Positions 13,717-23,402 of a stretch of DNA of 64,000 bases are shown here, piece after piece (position 1 is the stretch's first letter; the number at the start of each line of letters is the position of its first letter). The notes below the pieces were generated by a model. It ran no database searches and had not been told where the DNA came from. It was given only the letters and a program-made list of their open reading frames with translations. The position numbers and the translations under genes were made by a program. Source of the stretch: Paraburkholderia kururiensis JCM 10599 = LMG 19447 (GTDB lineage: Bacteria; Pseudomonadota; Gammaproteobacteria; Burkholderiales; Burkholderiaceae); NCBI RefSeq assembly GCF_003986935.1, contig NZ_RJZE01000002.1, positions 1-64,000 of the forward strand, in the 5' to 3' direction.

Positions 13717-16116
13717 TTACTTCGCCTGGGCGAGCGCCTGCCACGTTTCGATGACCGTGTCCGGATTCAGCGAAATCGAGGCGATACCCTCGTCGGCGAG
13801 CCACTTCGCGAAGTCCGGATGGTCCGACGGCCCCTGGCCGCAGATGCCCACGTACTTGTCGAGGCGGCGGCAGGTGTCGATGGCCCGCTTCAGCATGAAC
13901 TTCACCGCGGGATCGCGCTCGTCGAAGTCCACCGCCAGCAGTTCCATGCCCGAATCGCGGTCGAGGCCGAGCGTGAGCTGCGTGAGGTCGTTCGAACCGA
14001 TCGAGAAGCCGTCGAAGTGCTGCAGGAACTCTTCGGCCAGAATCGCGTTGGACGGCACTTCGCACATCATGATGAGACGCAGGCCGTTCTCGCCGCGCTT
14101 GAGACCAAACTTCGCGAGCAGACCGACCACGCGCTCCGCCTGACCGAGCGTACGCACGAACGGCACCATGATCTCGACGTTCGTCAAGCCCATCTCCTCA
14201 CGCACGCGCTTCAATGCGATGCACTCCATCTCGAACGCCTGCGCGAAGTCTTCCGCGATGTAGCGCGACGCGCCGCGGAAGCCCAGCATCGGGTTTTCCT
14301 CGTCCGGCTCGTAACGCGACCCACCGATCAGCTTCTTGTACTCGTTGGACTTGAAGTCCGACAGACGCACGATGACGGGCTTCGGATAGAACGCGGCCGC
14401 GATCGTCGCAATGCCTTCCGCGAGCTTGTCCACGTAGAACGCACGCGGCGACGCATGGCCGCGCGCCACGCTTTCCACCGCCTTCTTGAGATCCGCGTCG
14501 ACGTTCGGATACTCGAGAATCGCCTTCGGGTGCACGCCGATGTTGTTGTTGATGATGAATTCGAGACGCGCAAGACCCACGCCTTCGTTCGGCAACTGCG
14601 AGAAGTCGAACGCGAGTTGCGGATTGCCGACGTTCATCATGATCTTGACCGGCACCGGCGGCAGCTCACCGCGCTGCACTTCGGTCACTTCGGTTTCGAG
14701 CAGGCCGTCGTAGATGCGGCCTTCGTCGCCTTCCGCGCACGACACCGTAACGAGCGAGCCGTCCTTCAGCACGTCGGTTGCGTCGCCGCAACCCACCACG
14801 GCGGGTACGCCGAGTTCGCGCGCGATGATGGCGGCGTGACACGTCCGGCCGCCGCGATTCGTGACGATCGCCGAGGCGCGTTTCATCACCGGCTCCCAGT
14901 TCGGGTCGGTCATGTCGGCCACCAGCACGTCGCCGGGCTGCACGCGTTCCATTTCGGACGGATCGTGAATCACGCGCACGCGGCCCGCGCCGATCTTCTG
15001 GCCGATGGCACGGCCCGTGGCAAGCACCGGCGACTGGCCTTTGAGCTTGAAGCGCTGCTCGATCTTGCCGTGCGACTGGCTCTTCACCGTTTCAGGGCGC
15101 GCCTGCAGGATGAAGATCTTGCCGTCGCGGCCGTCCTTGCCCCACTCGATATCCATGGGGCGCTGGTAGTGCTTTTCGATGATGACCGCGTACTTCGCCA
15201 GTTCGATGACGTCGTCGTCCGTGATCGAGAAGCGGTTGCGCTGCTCGTGCGGCACGTCGACGGTCTTCACGCGGCCCGGCTCGCCCGGCTGCGTGAATTC
15301 CATCTTGATGAGCTTGGAGCCGATGGAGCGGCGAATGATGGGGGACTTGCCCTGCGCGAGCGTGGTCTTGAAGACGTAGAACTCGTCCGGATTCACCGCG
15401 CCCTGCACGACCGTTTCGCCCAGGCCGTAGCTCGAGGTGATGAACACGGCCTCTTTGAAGCCCGATTCGGTGTCCAGCGTGAACATCACGCCCGCCGCGC
15501 CCACGTCCGAGCGCACCATGCGCTGCACGCCGGCCGACAGGGCGACCTCCGCGTGCGTAAAGCCCTTGTGGACGCGATACGAGATGGCGCGATCGTTGTA
15601 GAGCGACGCGAACACGTGCTTCATGCGGTCGAGCACGTCTTCGATACCGACCACGTTGAGGTAGCTTTCCTGCTGACCGGCGAACGAGGCGTCGGGCAGG
15701 TCTTCGGCCGTAGCCGACGAGCGCACGGCAAAAGACAGCTCGCCGGGCGAGCTCTTTTGCAGCGTGTCGAACTGGGCGCGAATTTCCTCTTCGAGACGAG
15801 GCTGCATCGGCGCAGCCACGATCCACTCGCGGATTTCCTTGCCCGCGGCGGCAAGCGCCTTCACGTCGTCGACGTCGAGCGTGTCGAGACGTTTCGCAAT
15901 ACGTTCGGTGAGGTTGTTGTGTCGGAGGAAGTCGCGGAACGCGAGCGCCGTGGTGGCGAAACCGGTCGGCACGCGCACACCGGCTTCGGCGAGCTGGCTG
16001 ATCATCTCGCCGAGCGACGCGTTCTTGCCGCCCACGATTTCCACGTCGGTCATCCGCAACTGTTCGAACGGAACTACATACGCCTCATCCTTTGCGACGT
16101 TAACTGCGTTAGTCAT
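13717..16116 (-). CDS. ppsA: Phosphoenolpyruvate synthase
   Basis: It makes PEP from pyruvate with ATP going to AMP and phosphate, which is needed for gluconeogenesis. The 799-residue enzyme has the ATP-grasp (PEP/pyruvate-binding) domain first ([32 protein letters not shown]), the swivelling phosphohistidine domain with GGRTCHAAI (regulatory Thr425 and catalytic His427 by family), and the TIM-barrel PEP-binding domain with GSNDLTQ and the late Cys in GICGQ. I use the ATG at 16116 with AGGGG upstream; the frame is open to 16155. It is divergent from ppsR, whose product switches this enzyme by phosphorylating that Thr. Confidence 0.97.
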   Translation of the reverse strand: MTNAVNVAKDEAYVVPFEQLRMTDVEIVGGKNASLGEMISQLAEAGVRVPTGFATTALAFRDFLRHNNLTERIAKRLDTLDVDDVKALAAAGKEIREWIVAAPMQPRLEEEIRAQFDTLQKSSPGELSFAVRSSATAEDLPDASFAGQQESYLNVVGIEDVLDRMKHVFASLYNDRAISYRVHKGFTHAEVALSAGVQRMVRSDVGAAGVMFTLDTESGFKEAVFITSSYGLGETVVQGAVNPDEFYVFKTTLAQGKSPIIRRSIGSKLIKMEFTQPGEPGRVKTVDVPHEQRNRFSITDDDVIELAKYAVIIEKHYQRPMDIEWGKDGRDGKIFILQARPETVKSQSHGKIEQRFKLKGQSPVLATGRAIGQKIGAGRVRVIHDPSEMERVQPGDVLVADMTDPNWEPVMKRASAIVTNRGGRTCHAAIIARELGVPAVVGCGDATDVLKDGSLVTVSCAEGDEGRIYDGLLETEVTEVQRGELPPVPVKIMMNVGNPQLAFDFSQLPNEGVGLARLEFIINNNIGVHPKAILEYPNVDADLKKAVESVARGHASPRAFYVDKLAEGIATIAAAFYPKPVIVRLSDFKSNEYKKLIGGSRYEPDEENPMLGFRGASRYIAEDFAQAFEMECIALKRVREEMGLTNVEIMVPFVRTLGQAERVVGLLAKFGLKRGENGLRLIMMCEVPSNAILAEEFLQHFDGFSIGSNDLTQLTLGLDRDSGMELLAVDFDERDPAVKFMLKRAIDTCRRLDKYVGICGQGPSDHPDFAKWLADEGIASISLNPDTVIETWQALAQAK

Positions 16117-16601
16117 ACAAGCCCCTAAGTGTGAAAAAAATGCTCGATTGCGCAAGTGGGCTTACGTGCGACAGGCTCATTGGAAGCGTGTCGCACCTTG
16201 CGCAACCTGTTGGAGAAGCAATCGCCGGCGGCGGAGGTCTTGCAGCCGCCACTACTGGCGGCCCTCCAGCGCTATGCCTCGCGGGGAACCGGTAAAGCCG
16301 GCTGCGAGAGCACGATGAAGCGCAAGATTCGCCGAAATTACCGCGAGTCTGTGCATATTTGCGACAGAACGACGCGGGATCGACGGCAATTCGGCGTGGT
16401 TCGCCTGCAATTGCTTATCCAACAGGTTGCCGCTATTCTACCGTGCCGAGTGCCGAAATGTGTCAGCCGGCACGAACAACGCCTCGAATGGGTGCACGAA
16501 CACGATCCCTCGCGTTCATGGCCTTTGCGGCGCGGCCTTCGGGCCGATCCTTCTCCTTGCCACACCGGGCGCTGCCGCGCTTGATGTTTTAGCTTCTACC
16601 G
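16117..16601. promoter_or_regulatory. Divergent ppsA/ppsR control region
   Basis: This 485-bp gap holds no convincing gene. It should contain the ppsA promoter on the minus strand (not pinned down; an A-rich stretch at 16131-16141 follows it) and the ppsR promoter at 16411-16439. Short frames exist but lack ribosome-binding sites. No operator with a clear palindrome was recognised. Confidence 0.4.
16411..16439 (+). promoter_or_regulatory. Predicted sigma-70 promoter of ppsR
   Basis: TTGCTT (16411-16416) and TATTCT (16434-16439) are 17 bp apart, about 160 bp upstream of the ppsR start. Confidence 0.45.
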
Positions 16602-17417
16602 ATGCCGCCCACCGTATTCATCGTCTCCGACGGTACTGGAATCACTGCCGAGACCTTCGCGCATTCCATCCTCTCCCAGTTCGATCAGAAGTTCCGCCTC
16701 GTGCGCGTGCCGTTCGTCGACTCTACGGAGAAGGCCTACGTGACCGTCGAAAAGATCAACGAATCGGCGATTCACGACGGCCGCCGGCCAATCGTCTTCA
16801 CGACGCTCGTGAACAGCGGCTCAAACCAGATCGTGAAGGGATCGAATGCGCTCGTGCTGGACATGTTCCAGACTTTCGTCGAACCGCTCGAGCAGGAGCT
16901 TGAACTCAAGTCGAGCCACGCGATGGGCCGCGGCCACCAGAACGCGGACACCGACGAATACAAGAACCGCATCGAGGCGATCAACTTTTCGCTCGCCCAC
17001 GACGATGGCCAGTCGAACCGCAATCTGACGGATGCGGATGTGATCCTCGTCGGCGTGTCGCGCAGCGGCAAGACGCCGACCAGTCTCTATCTCGCCATGC
17101 AGTACGGCGTGAAGGCTGCCAATTACCCGCTGATTCCCGAAGACTTCGAACGCGGCAAGCTGCCCACGCCGCTGCTCGCGCACCGGACGAAGATCTTCGG
17201 GCTCTCCATCGACCCGCAACGCCTCTCCGAAATCCGCAACGAGCGGCGCCCGGGCAGCAAGTACGCGGCGCTGGAAAACTGCCGCTACGAGATCAACGAA
17301 GCCGAAGCGATGATGCGGCGCGAAGGCATCAAGTGGCTCTCGTCGACGCACAAGTCGATCGAAGAAATCGCCACCACCATCCTGCAGGAAATCAGGCTGG
17401 ACAAGCCGGCGTACTGA
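16602..17417 (+). CDS. ppsR: PEP synthase regulatory protein (kinase/pyrophosphorylase)
   Basis: This bifunctional DUF299-family enzyme inactivates PEP synthase by ADP-dependent phosphorylation of its regulatory Thr and reactivates it by phosphate-dependent removal. The 271-residue protein starts with [15 protein letters not shown] and has a P-loop-like GVSRSGKT at 151-158, both family hallmarks. The length matches. It sits divergently next to its target ppsA, which strongly supports the assignment. Confidence 0.96.
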   Translation: MPPTVFIVSDGTGITAETFAHSILSQFDQKFRLVRVPFVDSTEKAYVTVEKINESAIHDGRRPIVFTTLVNSGSNQIVKGSNALVLDMFQTFVEPLEQELELKSSHAMGRGHQNADTDEYKNRIEAINFSLAHDDGQSNRNLTDADVILVGVSRSGKTPTSLYLAMQYGVKAANYPLIPEDFERGKLPTPLLAHRTKIFGLSIDPQRLSEIRNERRPGSKYAALENCRYEINEAEAMMRREGIKWLSSTHKSIEEIATTILQEIRLDKPAY

Positions 17418-17438
17418 CCGCCGCCCGAAGAAGCGTGC

Positions 17439-18224
17439 TCATTCGCGGTGCCGCTGCTGGCGGCACTGCTCGAAGAGACACACGGCCGCCGCCGCCGCGA
17501 CGTTGAGTGACTCCATGCCGCCTGGTTGCGGAATGGTCATCCGGTAAGCCGCGACCTGACGCCACGCCGCCGATACCCCCGCCCCTTCGTTGCCGAACAC
17601 CCACGCAAGCGGCCCGGACAAATCACTGTCGTAGATCGCCGCGCTGCCGTGCGAGTCGGTGATCGCCACCGGTACGTCGAGCCGCTCGATCAGTGTGGAC
17701 GTCTCCACGTCCTCGTGAATGTTCATCAGGAAATGCGCTCCCATGCCGGAGCGCAACACCTTGGACGACCACGCGTACGCGGTGCCGGGACCGCAGAAGA
17801 CATGCTGGATGCCGGCCGCTGCCGCGCTCCGCAGAATCGAACCCACGTTGCCCGCATCCTGAATGCCGTCGAGCACGACGCAGGTCTGCGCCACGCGCTC
17901 GGGCATCCCGGGGACAAGCCGGTCGACGAGCAGCAGCAACCCCACGCCGTTCACGACATTGGAGAGCTGGCCAAAGAGCGCATCGGGCAGCGTCACGACT
18001 TGCTGTGGATCGATGCGCGCGATGATTTCCTGCGCCTCGTCATGGCGCAGCGCCCCTTCGGTCACGATGCAGGTCTGCGGCTGGCCTGCCGCGTCCAGGT
18101 AGGCTCGCGCGAGATGGAACCCTTCGAGCAGCGCCTGACCGCTGCGCCGCTGCTGATGAGTCGAGCCGGCCAGCGCCTTCAGGCGTTTGTAGAGCGGATT
18201 GTCGCGCGAGGTAAGCGTTTTCAC
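17439..18224 (-). CDS. TrmH/SpoU-family RNA 2'-O-methyltransferase
   Basis: The 261-residue protein has an N-terminal substrate-binding part (SRDNPLYKRLKALAGSTHQQRRSGQALLEGFHLARAYL) and a C-terminal SpoU knot domain with the three motifs: LDGIQDAGNVGSILRSAAAAG, WVFGNEGAGVS and IPQPGGMESLNVAAAAAV. This is the S-adenosylmethionine-dependent 23S rRNA ribose methyltransferase type. Which nucleotide it modifies cannot be told, and it is more like the RlmB/TsnR-like branch than TrmH proper. It is downstream of rnhB with a strong hairpin in between (18239-18263) and convergent with ppsR. Confidence 0.9.
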   Translation of the reverse strand: MKTLTSRDNPLYKRLKALAGSTHQQRRSGQALLEGFHLARAYLDAAGQPQTCIVTEGALRHDEAQEIIARIDPQQVVTLPDALFGQLSNVVNGVGLLLLVDRLVPGMPERVAQTCVVLDGIQDAGNVGSILRSAAAAGIQHVFCGPGTAYAWSSKVLRSGMGAHFLMNIHEDVETSTLIERLDVPVAITDSHGSAAIYDSDLSGPLAWVFGNEGAGVSAAWRQVAAYRMTIPQPGGMESLNVAAAAAVCLFEQCRQQRHRE

Positions 18225-18238
18225 GGGCTTTCACGAGG

Positions 18239-18263
18239 GCGCCCACAAGGCTCTGGTGGGCGC
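18239..18263. other. Perfect 8-bp hairpin between rnhB and the rRNA methyltransferase gene
   Basis: GCGCCCAC and GTGGGCGC flank a 9-base loop, 14 bp upstream of the methyltransferase start. There is no T-run, so its function (Rho-independent end, RNA processing or none) is open. Confidence 0.5.
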
Positions 18264-18314
18264 GCGGCAAGAAGATGGGACGAAGAAACAGCGCCGATGC
18301 GGCGCCGAGGTAAT

Positions 18315-19124
18315 TCAGAACGGTGCGGTGCCGTCGTCCGGCTGGGGTTGCGCTTGCGACGGGCGCTGCCGTCTGGCTACACCGGCGAGGCCATCAGCCG
18401 ACGCGACGGCAAACGCATCGTCCAGATCCGCGTCGCCTGTGGAAACAACCGCTGACACAACGTTTTCGCGGCCCGGCAGCACCAACGACAGGCCGTGCAG
18501 CGCGTAGGCCTCGCGCACCGGCGCAAACGACCGCCGGTGGTGCTCGCACGGGCCATGCTCACGCAGCGCGGCAAGGTGCTGCGGCGTACCGTAGCCCGCA
18601 TGAGCGTCGAAGCCGTACATCGGGAAGGTTTCGTGCAACTCCAGCAGCATCCGGTCGCGCGTGACCTTCGCGAGAATCGACGCGGCCGAGATGGAGGGCA
18701 CGAGCGCGTCGCCGCCGATCACGGCTTCGCTTCGCACCGCGAGCACGGGACACCGGTTGCCGTCGATGCGCGCGAGCGTCGGCGTCACGCCGAGACCTTC
18801 CACGGCGCGCTTCATCGCGAGCATTGTGGCGTGCAGGATGTTCAGCGTGTCGATTTCCTCTACCGACGCCGACGCCACGCAATACGCCACCGCTCGCATC
18901 ACGATCTTCTCGTAGAGCGCTTCACGTTTTTTTGCGCTCAAGACCTTGGAGTCGTCGAGGCCGCGAATGGGTCGCGCGCGATCGAGAATGACCGCAGCCG
19001 CCACCACGGGACCGGCGAGCGGCCCACGGCCCGCTTCGTCCACGCCGCAGACGATGTCTTCCGGCGCGTTGAACTCGAGCCCCGCCTGAGTCGCGCGGCC
19101 ACCGGTTTTCCGGCGGCCCGTCAT
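18315..19124 (-). CDS. rnhB: Ribonuclease HII
   Basis: RNase HII removes RNA from RNA-DNA hybrids and starts repair of single ribonucleotides in DNA. The 269-residue protein shows [21 protein letters not shown] with the catalytic Asp-Glu pair, [19 protein letters not shown] and [13 protein letters not shown], all RNase HII signatures. The core ends near residue 215 ([11 protein letters not shown]). About 50 extra residues follow that are acidic, then Gln/Pro-rich. The start overlaps the lpxB stop by 4 bases, so it is translationally coupled at the end of the lipid A run. Confidence 0.95.
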   Translation of the reverse strand: MTGRRKTGGRATQAGLEFNAPEDIVCGVDEAGRGPLAGPVVAAAVILDRARPIRGLDDSKVLSAKKREALYEKIVMRAVAYCVASASVEEIDTLNILHATMLAMKRAVEGLGVTPTLARIDGNRCPVLAVRSEAVIGGDALVPSISAASILAKVTRDRMLLELHETFPMYGFDAHAGYGTPQHLAALREHGPCEHHRRSFAPVREAYALHGLSLVLPGRENVVSAVVSTGDADLDDAFAVASADGLAGVARRQRPSQAQPQPDDGTAPF

Positions 19125-20290
19125 GCGCGCCTCCTGCGCTTTTCGACAATGCCCGCCACGACTTCGGCAGCACGCTGCGACGTGTTCTGCTTCAGCACGC
19201 GATGCATCTCCGTGAAGATTTCCTTGAGCGTGCGACGGTTCGCGTCGTCGCGCAACTGGGTCAAGGTGGCATCCGCGAGCGCTTCGGGCGTCGCGAAATG
19301 CTGAAGCAGTTCGGGCACGACGAAGCGCCCCGCGAGAATGTTGGGGAGCCCGACGTAAGGCAGATACCCCTGGCGGCGCATGATCTGGCCCGTGAGCCAG
19401 GGCACCTTGTACGAGATGACCATCGGCTTCTTCAGCAGCGCCGCTTCCAGCGTGACCGTACCGCTCTTCACGAGGATCGCGTCGGCGGCCGTCATGGCGA
19501 CCTGCGACTGGCCGTCCACCACCGTGAGCGCGAGCCCAGGATGTGCGTCGACGAGCGGCTGCAGCAGCGCGCGCAGCGCCGGCGTGGCCGCCGGCATCAC
19601 GAAGCGCACGCCGGGCTCGCGTTGTTGCATGAGCGCCATGGCCTCGAAGAACGTAGGCCCGATCAGGCCGATTTCCGAGCGTCGGCTACCTGGCAGCACG
19701 GCGATGATGGGACCGCTCTCCGGCAGGCCGAGTACGCGACGCGCGCCCACCGTGTCGGGTTCGAGAGGAATTTCGTCGGCGAGCGGGTGGCCCACGTACG
19801 ACGCGGCCACGCCCGCCTTCTCGAGAATCGCGGTCTCGAACGGGAACACGCAAAGCATGTGATCCACCGACTTCGCGATCTTCTTGATACGGCCACCGCG
19901 CCATGCCCAGATCGAAGGACACACGAAATGGACCGTCGGAATGCCCGCTTCGCGCAGCGGTTGCTCGAGGCCGAAATTGAAGTCGGGCGCATCGACGCCG
20001 ACGAACGCATCCGGCGGGTCGGCAAGCAGTTGCCGCTTCAGCTCGTTACGGATGCCGAGAATCTCGGGGATGTGCCGCAGCGCCTCGACGTAACCGCGCA
20101 CCGTCAGCTTCTCCATGGGCCAGTGCGCCTCGAAGCCCTCGGCGATCATGCGAGGGCCGCCGATGCCGTAGTACTGCGTCGTGCCTTCGAGGCGCCCTTG
20201 CAGGCCCTTGAGCAGCGACGCGGCCAGCAGGTCGCCGGACGGTTCGCCGGCCACCATCGCGAGCCGCAGCGGACGGGTCTGCAGCGCCAT
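19121..20290 (-). CDS. lpxB: Lipid-A-disaccharide synthase
   Basis: It joins UDP-2,3-diacylglucosamine and lipid X to the lipid A disaccharide at the inner membrane (glycosyltransferase family 19). The 389-residue product begins [22 protein letters not shown] and has [27 protein letters not shown] and [14 protein letters not shown] motifs of LpxB. It is 3 bp after lpxA and overlaps rnhB by 4 bases. Confidence 0.97.
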   Translation of the reverse strand: MALQTRPLRLAMVAGEPSGDLLAASLLKGLQGRLEGTTQYYGIGGPRMIAEGFEAHWPMEKLTVRGYVEALRHIPEILGIRNELKRQLLADPPDAFVGVDAPDFNFGLEQPLREAGIPTVHFVCPSIWAWRGGRIKKIAKSVDHMLCVFPFETAILEKAGVAASYVGHPLADEIPLEPDTVGARRVLGLPESGPIIAVLPGSRRSEIGLIGPTFFEAMALMQQREPGVRFVMPAATPALRALLQPLVDAHPGLALTVVDGQSQVAMTAADAILVKSGTVTLEAALLKKPMVISYKVPWLTGQIMRRQGYLPYVGLPNILAGRFVVPELLQHFATPEALADATLTQLRDDANRRTLKEIFTEMHRVLKQNTSQRAAEVVAGIVEKRRRRA

Positions 20291-20293
20291 CGC

Positions 20294-21082
20294 CTAGCGG
20301 ATGATGCCGCGTTGCGACGCTTCGACGAAGTCGACGAACGCCTTCACCGGCGCGTCGCCGTCGCCGCCCGCCGAGGCGAGTTCGCGCAGCTGCACCTTGG
20401 CCTCTTCGAGCGACAGGCCATTCTTGTACAGCAGACGGTAGGCCGAACGCAGCGCCGAGATCGCATCCGGCGAAAAGCCGCGGCGGCGTAGCCCTTCGAC
20501 GTTGATGCCGTGCGGTTCAGCCTTGTTGCCTGCGGCGATGACGAACGGCGGAACGTCCTGCACGAGCGCCGAAGCGCCGCCCAGCATGGAATGCGCGCCG
20601 ATGCGCACGAACTGGTGCACGCCCGACATGCCGCCCACCACGGCGTAGTCTTCCACGATCACGTGCCCCGCCAGCTGTGCGTTGCTCGACATGATCACGT
20701 TGTTGCCGAGCCGGCAGTCGTGTCCGACGTGCACGTACGCCATGATCCAGTTGTCGTCGCCGATGACGGTGACGCCCGTGTCCTGAATCGTGCCCGTGTG
20801 GAGCGTGGTGAATTCGCGAATGGTGTTACGGTCGCCGATCACGAGCCGCGTGGGTTCGCCCTTGTACTTCATGTCCTGAGGGCGGCCGCCGACCGACGCG
20901 AAATGGCCGATCCGGTTGTCCGCGCCGATCGTGGTGTGGCCTTCGACCACCGTATGCGAGCCGATCGTGGTGCCCGCGCCAATCGTGACGTTCGCGCCAA
21001 CAACCGCATACGGTCCGATTTCGACCGTTTCGTCGAGCTGCGCGCCCGGCTCGACGATCGCAGTGGGATGAATCCTGCTCAT
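20294..21082 (-). CDS. lpxA: UDP-N-acetylglucosamine acyltransferase
   Basis: It catalyses the first step of lipid A synthesis, adding a hydroxyacyl chain from ACP to UDP-GlcNAc. The 262-residue protein is a left-handed beta-helix with hexapeptide repeats (V-x-I-G-A-G type) through the first 190 residues and the catalytic-His region ([16 protein letters not shown]). The C-terminal helical part starts at about 195. It sits between fabZ and lpxB, the standard order. Confidence 0.97.
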   Translation of the reverse strand: MSRIHPTAIVEPGAQLDETVEIGPYAVVGANVTIGAGTTIGSHTVVEGHTTIGADNRIGHFASVGGRPQDMKYKGEPTRLVIGDRNTIREFTTLHTGTIQDTGVTVIGDDNWIMAYVHVGHDCRLGNNVIMSSNAQLAGHVIVEDYAVVGGMSGVHQFVRIGAHSMLGGASALVQDVPPFVIAAGNKAEPHGINVEGLRRRGFSPDAISALRSAYRLLYKNGLSLEEAKVQLRELASAGGDGDAPVKAFVDFVEASQRGIIR

Positions 21083-21170
21083 GCGTCCTCGCTTCTCGTT
21101 CTGCTGCTTCTCGTTCTGCCAACTCGCGCCCTGCCCGTGCAGGCCCTGGCAGCCGTTGTCGCAGCCGCCT

Positions 21171-21635
21171 TTACTTGCCCGGCTCGACGTTCTTGACCGT
21201 GCACATCAGCTCGGCTTCTGCCGCCACGACGCCATCCACCTCGGCGCGCGCCTTGAACTTCCAGATGCCGCGCAGGTAGCGCTCGAACGTAGCGTTCAGA
21301 ATCAGCTGGTCGCCCGGCTCCACGACGCGCTTGAAGCGCGCACCGTCGATGCCGACGAAGTAGTACAGCGTGTTTTCCGGATCCTGCGGCGCCTCGGCGA
21401 ACGTAAGGAGCGCCGCCGTCTGTGCGAGCGCCTCCAGAATCAGCACGCCGGGCATGACCGGACGCGACGGGAAATGCCCCATGAAGTACGGCTCGTTGAT
21501 CGAGACGTTCTTCAGCGCCTTGATGCTCTTGTGCGGCTCGAGCTCGAGCACCCGGTCGACGAGCAGGATCGGATAGCGATGCGGCAGCAGCGTGAGAATC
21601 TTATGGATGTCGAGATTGATCTTTTCGGTGCTCAT
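21171..21635 (-). CDS. fabZ: 3-hydroxyacyl-[ACP] dehydratase
   Basis: It dehydrates 3-hydroxyacyl-ACP in fatty acid elongation and competes with LpxA for the same intermediate, so its position matters for membrane balance. The protein has the hot-dog fold with [13 protein letters not shown] and catalytic-His region [27 protein letters not shown] use ATG 21635 (154 residues), where family members begin ([13 protein letters not shown]). The GTG at 21650 would add five residues. Confidence 0.97.
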   Translation of the reverse strand: MSTEKINLDIHKILTLLPHRYPILLVDRVLELEPHKSIKALKNVSINEPYFMGHFPSRPVMPGVLILEALAQTAALLTFAEAPQDPENTLYYFVGIDGARFKRVVEPGDQLILNATFERYLRGIWKFKARAEVDGVVAAEAELMCTVKNVEPGK

Positions 21636-21754
21636 GGTGTTTCTGCTCACGCATTGACTGCGCGGTGATGACTGCGGAAAGGCTCATGCGGCCGGGGAAC
21701 ACACGGTTCCCGCGACCTCCGCTCGTTGGCGGGACGGCGCGGCTGCGCCGTCGC

Positions 21755-22831
21755 TTACGTTTCGTCCGGCGTCTTCGCGGCCGCAGCCGCTTCGAGCGCC
21801 TTGATCCGGTCGCGCAGCTTGTCGAGATTGCGCATCAGCGCAGCGCTGCGGTTCCAGTCGGCGTGATCCACGGCCGGGAACGCGCTCGTGTACATGCCCG
21901 GCTTCAAGAGCGACTTCGACACGCCCGACTTCGCCGTGACGATCACATAGTCGGCCAGCGTCACGTGACCCGCGATACCGACCGCGCCGCCGATCATGCA
22001 ATGCCGCCCGATCGTGGTGCTGCCCGCGATGCCGGCACAGCCGGCGATCACGGTGTACGCGCCGATGCGGCAGTTGTGACCGATCTGCACGAGGTTGTCG
22101 ATCTTCACGCATTCTTCGATCACGGTGTCCGCCATCGCGCCGCGGTCGATCGTCGTGTTCGCGCCGATCTCCACGTCCGGCCCGATCGCGACGCCGCCCA
22201 CTTGCGGAATCTTGACCCAGCTGCCCGTGCGCGCGTCGCCCTCGCCCGTGAAGTCGGGGGCGAAGCCGAAACCGTCCGAGCCGATCACGGCGCCCGCGTG
22301 AACGATCGCGCGCTCGCCGATGCGGCAGCCGTAATACACGGCCACGTTCGGATACAGATGCGAGCCTTCGCCAATCTGCGTGCCACGCCCGACGAACACA
22401 TTCGCGTCGAGACGCACGTTCTCGCCGATCACAGCGCCCGCTTCGACCGTCACGTTGGGCCCGATCACCGCGCTCGCGGCAATCTTCGCCGATGCATCGA
22501 CTGTGGCGGAAGGATGCACGCCCGGCGCCACTTTGGGCGCGGCGAGGTCGATGAACGCCTGCGCCACGCGAGCGAAATAAGCGTAGGGATTCGGCGTGAC
22601 GATGAAGTTACGGCCTTCGCGGGCCGCGAGCTTCGCGAGGTCGTCGGCCGAGATGAGGACAGCGCCCGCCTGGGTGGTCTCGACCTGCGACAGGTACTTC
22701 GGGTTCGCGAGGAACGCCAGTTGAAGCGGGCCAGCCTGATCCAGCGGAGCCAGGCTGCCCACGCGATGCGACGGGTCGCCGACTACTTCACCGCCGAACC
22801 GCCGGACGATTTCCTCGAGCGTAAATGCCAT
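21755..22831 (-). CDS. lpxD: UDP-3-O-acylglucosamine N-acyltransferase
   Basis: It adds the second acyl chain in lipid A synthesis. The 358-residue protein has an N-terminal uridine-binding domain ([17 protein letters not shown]) and a long hexapeptide-repeat beta-helix (about 100-320) with the catalytic-His segment [20 protein letters not shown]. The C-terminus has a helix. It lies downstream of skp and upstream of fabZ in the run; the gap to fabZ is 119 bp. Confidence 0.97.
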   Translation of the reverse strand: MAFTLEEIVRRFGGEVVGDPSHRVGSLAPLDQAGPLQLAFLANPKYLSQVETTQAGAVLISADDLAKLAAREGRNFIVTPNPYAYFARVAQAFIDLAAPKVAPGVHPSATVDASAKIAASAVIGPNVTVEAGAVIGENVRLDANVFVGRGTQIGEGSHLYPNVAVYYGCRIGERAIVHAGAVIGSDGFGFAPDFTGEGDARTGSWVKIPQVGGVAIGPDVEIGANTTIDRGAMADTVIEECVKIDNLVQIGHNCRIGAYTVIAGCAGIAGSTTIGRHCMIGGAVGIAGHVTLADYVIVTAKSGVSKSLLKPGMYTSAFPAVDHADWNRSAALMRNLDKLRDRIKALEAAAAAKTPDET

Positions 22832-22854
22832 GGTGCGCGTACTGCTCCTGCTTT

Positions 22855-23376
22855 TCAGTTGGCGTTGCCGCCCGACGCCGCAAGCGCCTTGAGCACCTGG
22901 TCGGTAATGTCGATGCGCGGGCTCACGTACACCGCTTCCTGCACGATCAGGTCGTAGTGCTGCTGCTCGGCAATCTGCTTGATCACCTTGTTCGCACGGT
23001 CGAGCACCGCGGCGAGTTCTTCGTTGCGCCGCTGATTCAGGTCTTCACGGAACTCGCGCTGCTTGCGCTGGAAGTCCGTATCGAGCTGCGACAGGTCGCG
23101 CTGCTTCTGTGCGCGGTCTGCGGCCGACAAGGACGTGCCGTTCTTGTCGAGCGAATCGGACATCGACTTCAGGCGCTGCGCCATGTCCTGCAGATCCTTG
23201 TCGCGCTTCGCGAACTCGGCCTCGAGCTTGCTCTGCGCGGCCTTGGCGGGAGCGGATTCGCGCAGGATACGGTCCGAATTGACCGCCGCGATCTTCGCTT
23301 CCTGGGCGTGGGCTGCGGCGCTCACACCCAGGGCCGCTGCCAGCGACAGGGCCCAGGCCACACGTTTGAAAGACAT
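22855..23376 (-). CDS. skp: Periplasmic chaperone Skp/OmpH
   Basis: Skp holds unfolded outer membrane proteins in the periplasm on their way to BamA. The protein has a cleavable signal peptide ([24 protein letters not shown]), then the small beta body ([18 protein letters not shown]) and two long charged helices forming the tentacle (about 55-120). I take the ATG at 23376 (173 residues) from the signal peptide; an in-frame ATG at 23394 is closer to bamA but has its purine tract directly on the start. It follows bamA, the natural partner. Confidence 0.93.
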   Translation of the reverse strand: MSFKRVAWALSLAAALGVSAAAHAQEAKIAAVNSDRILRESAPAKAAQSKLEAEFAKRDKDLQDMAQRLKSMSDSLDKNGTSLSAADRAQKQRDLSQLDTDFQRKQREFREDLNQRRNEELAAVLDRANKVIKQIAEQQHYDLIVQEAVYVSPRIDITDQVLKALAASGGNAN

Positions 23377-23402
23377 ACCCGTTAGCAAAGTCATCCTCTC
23401 GA

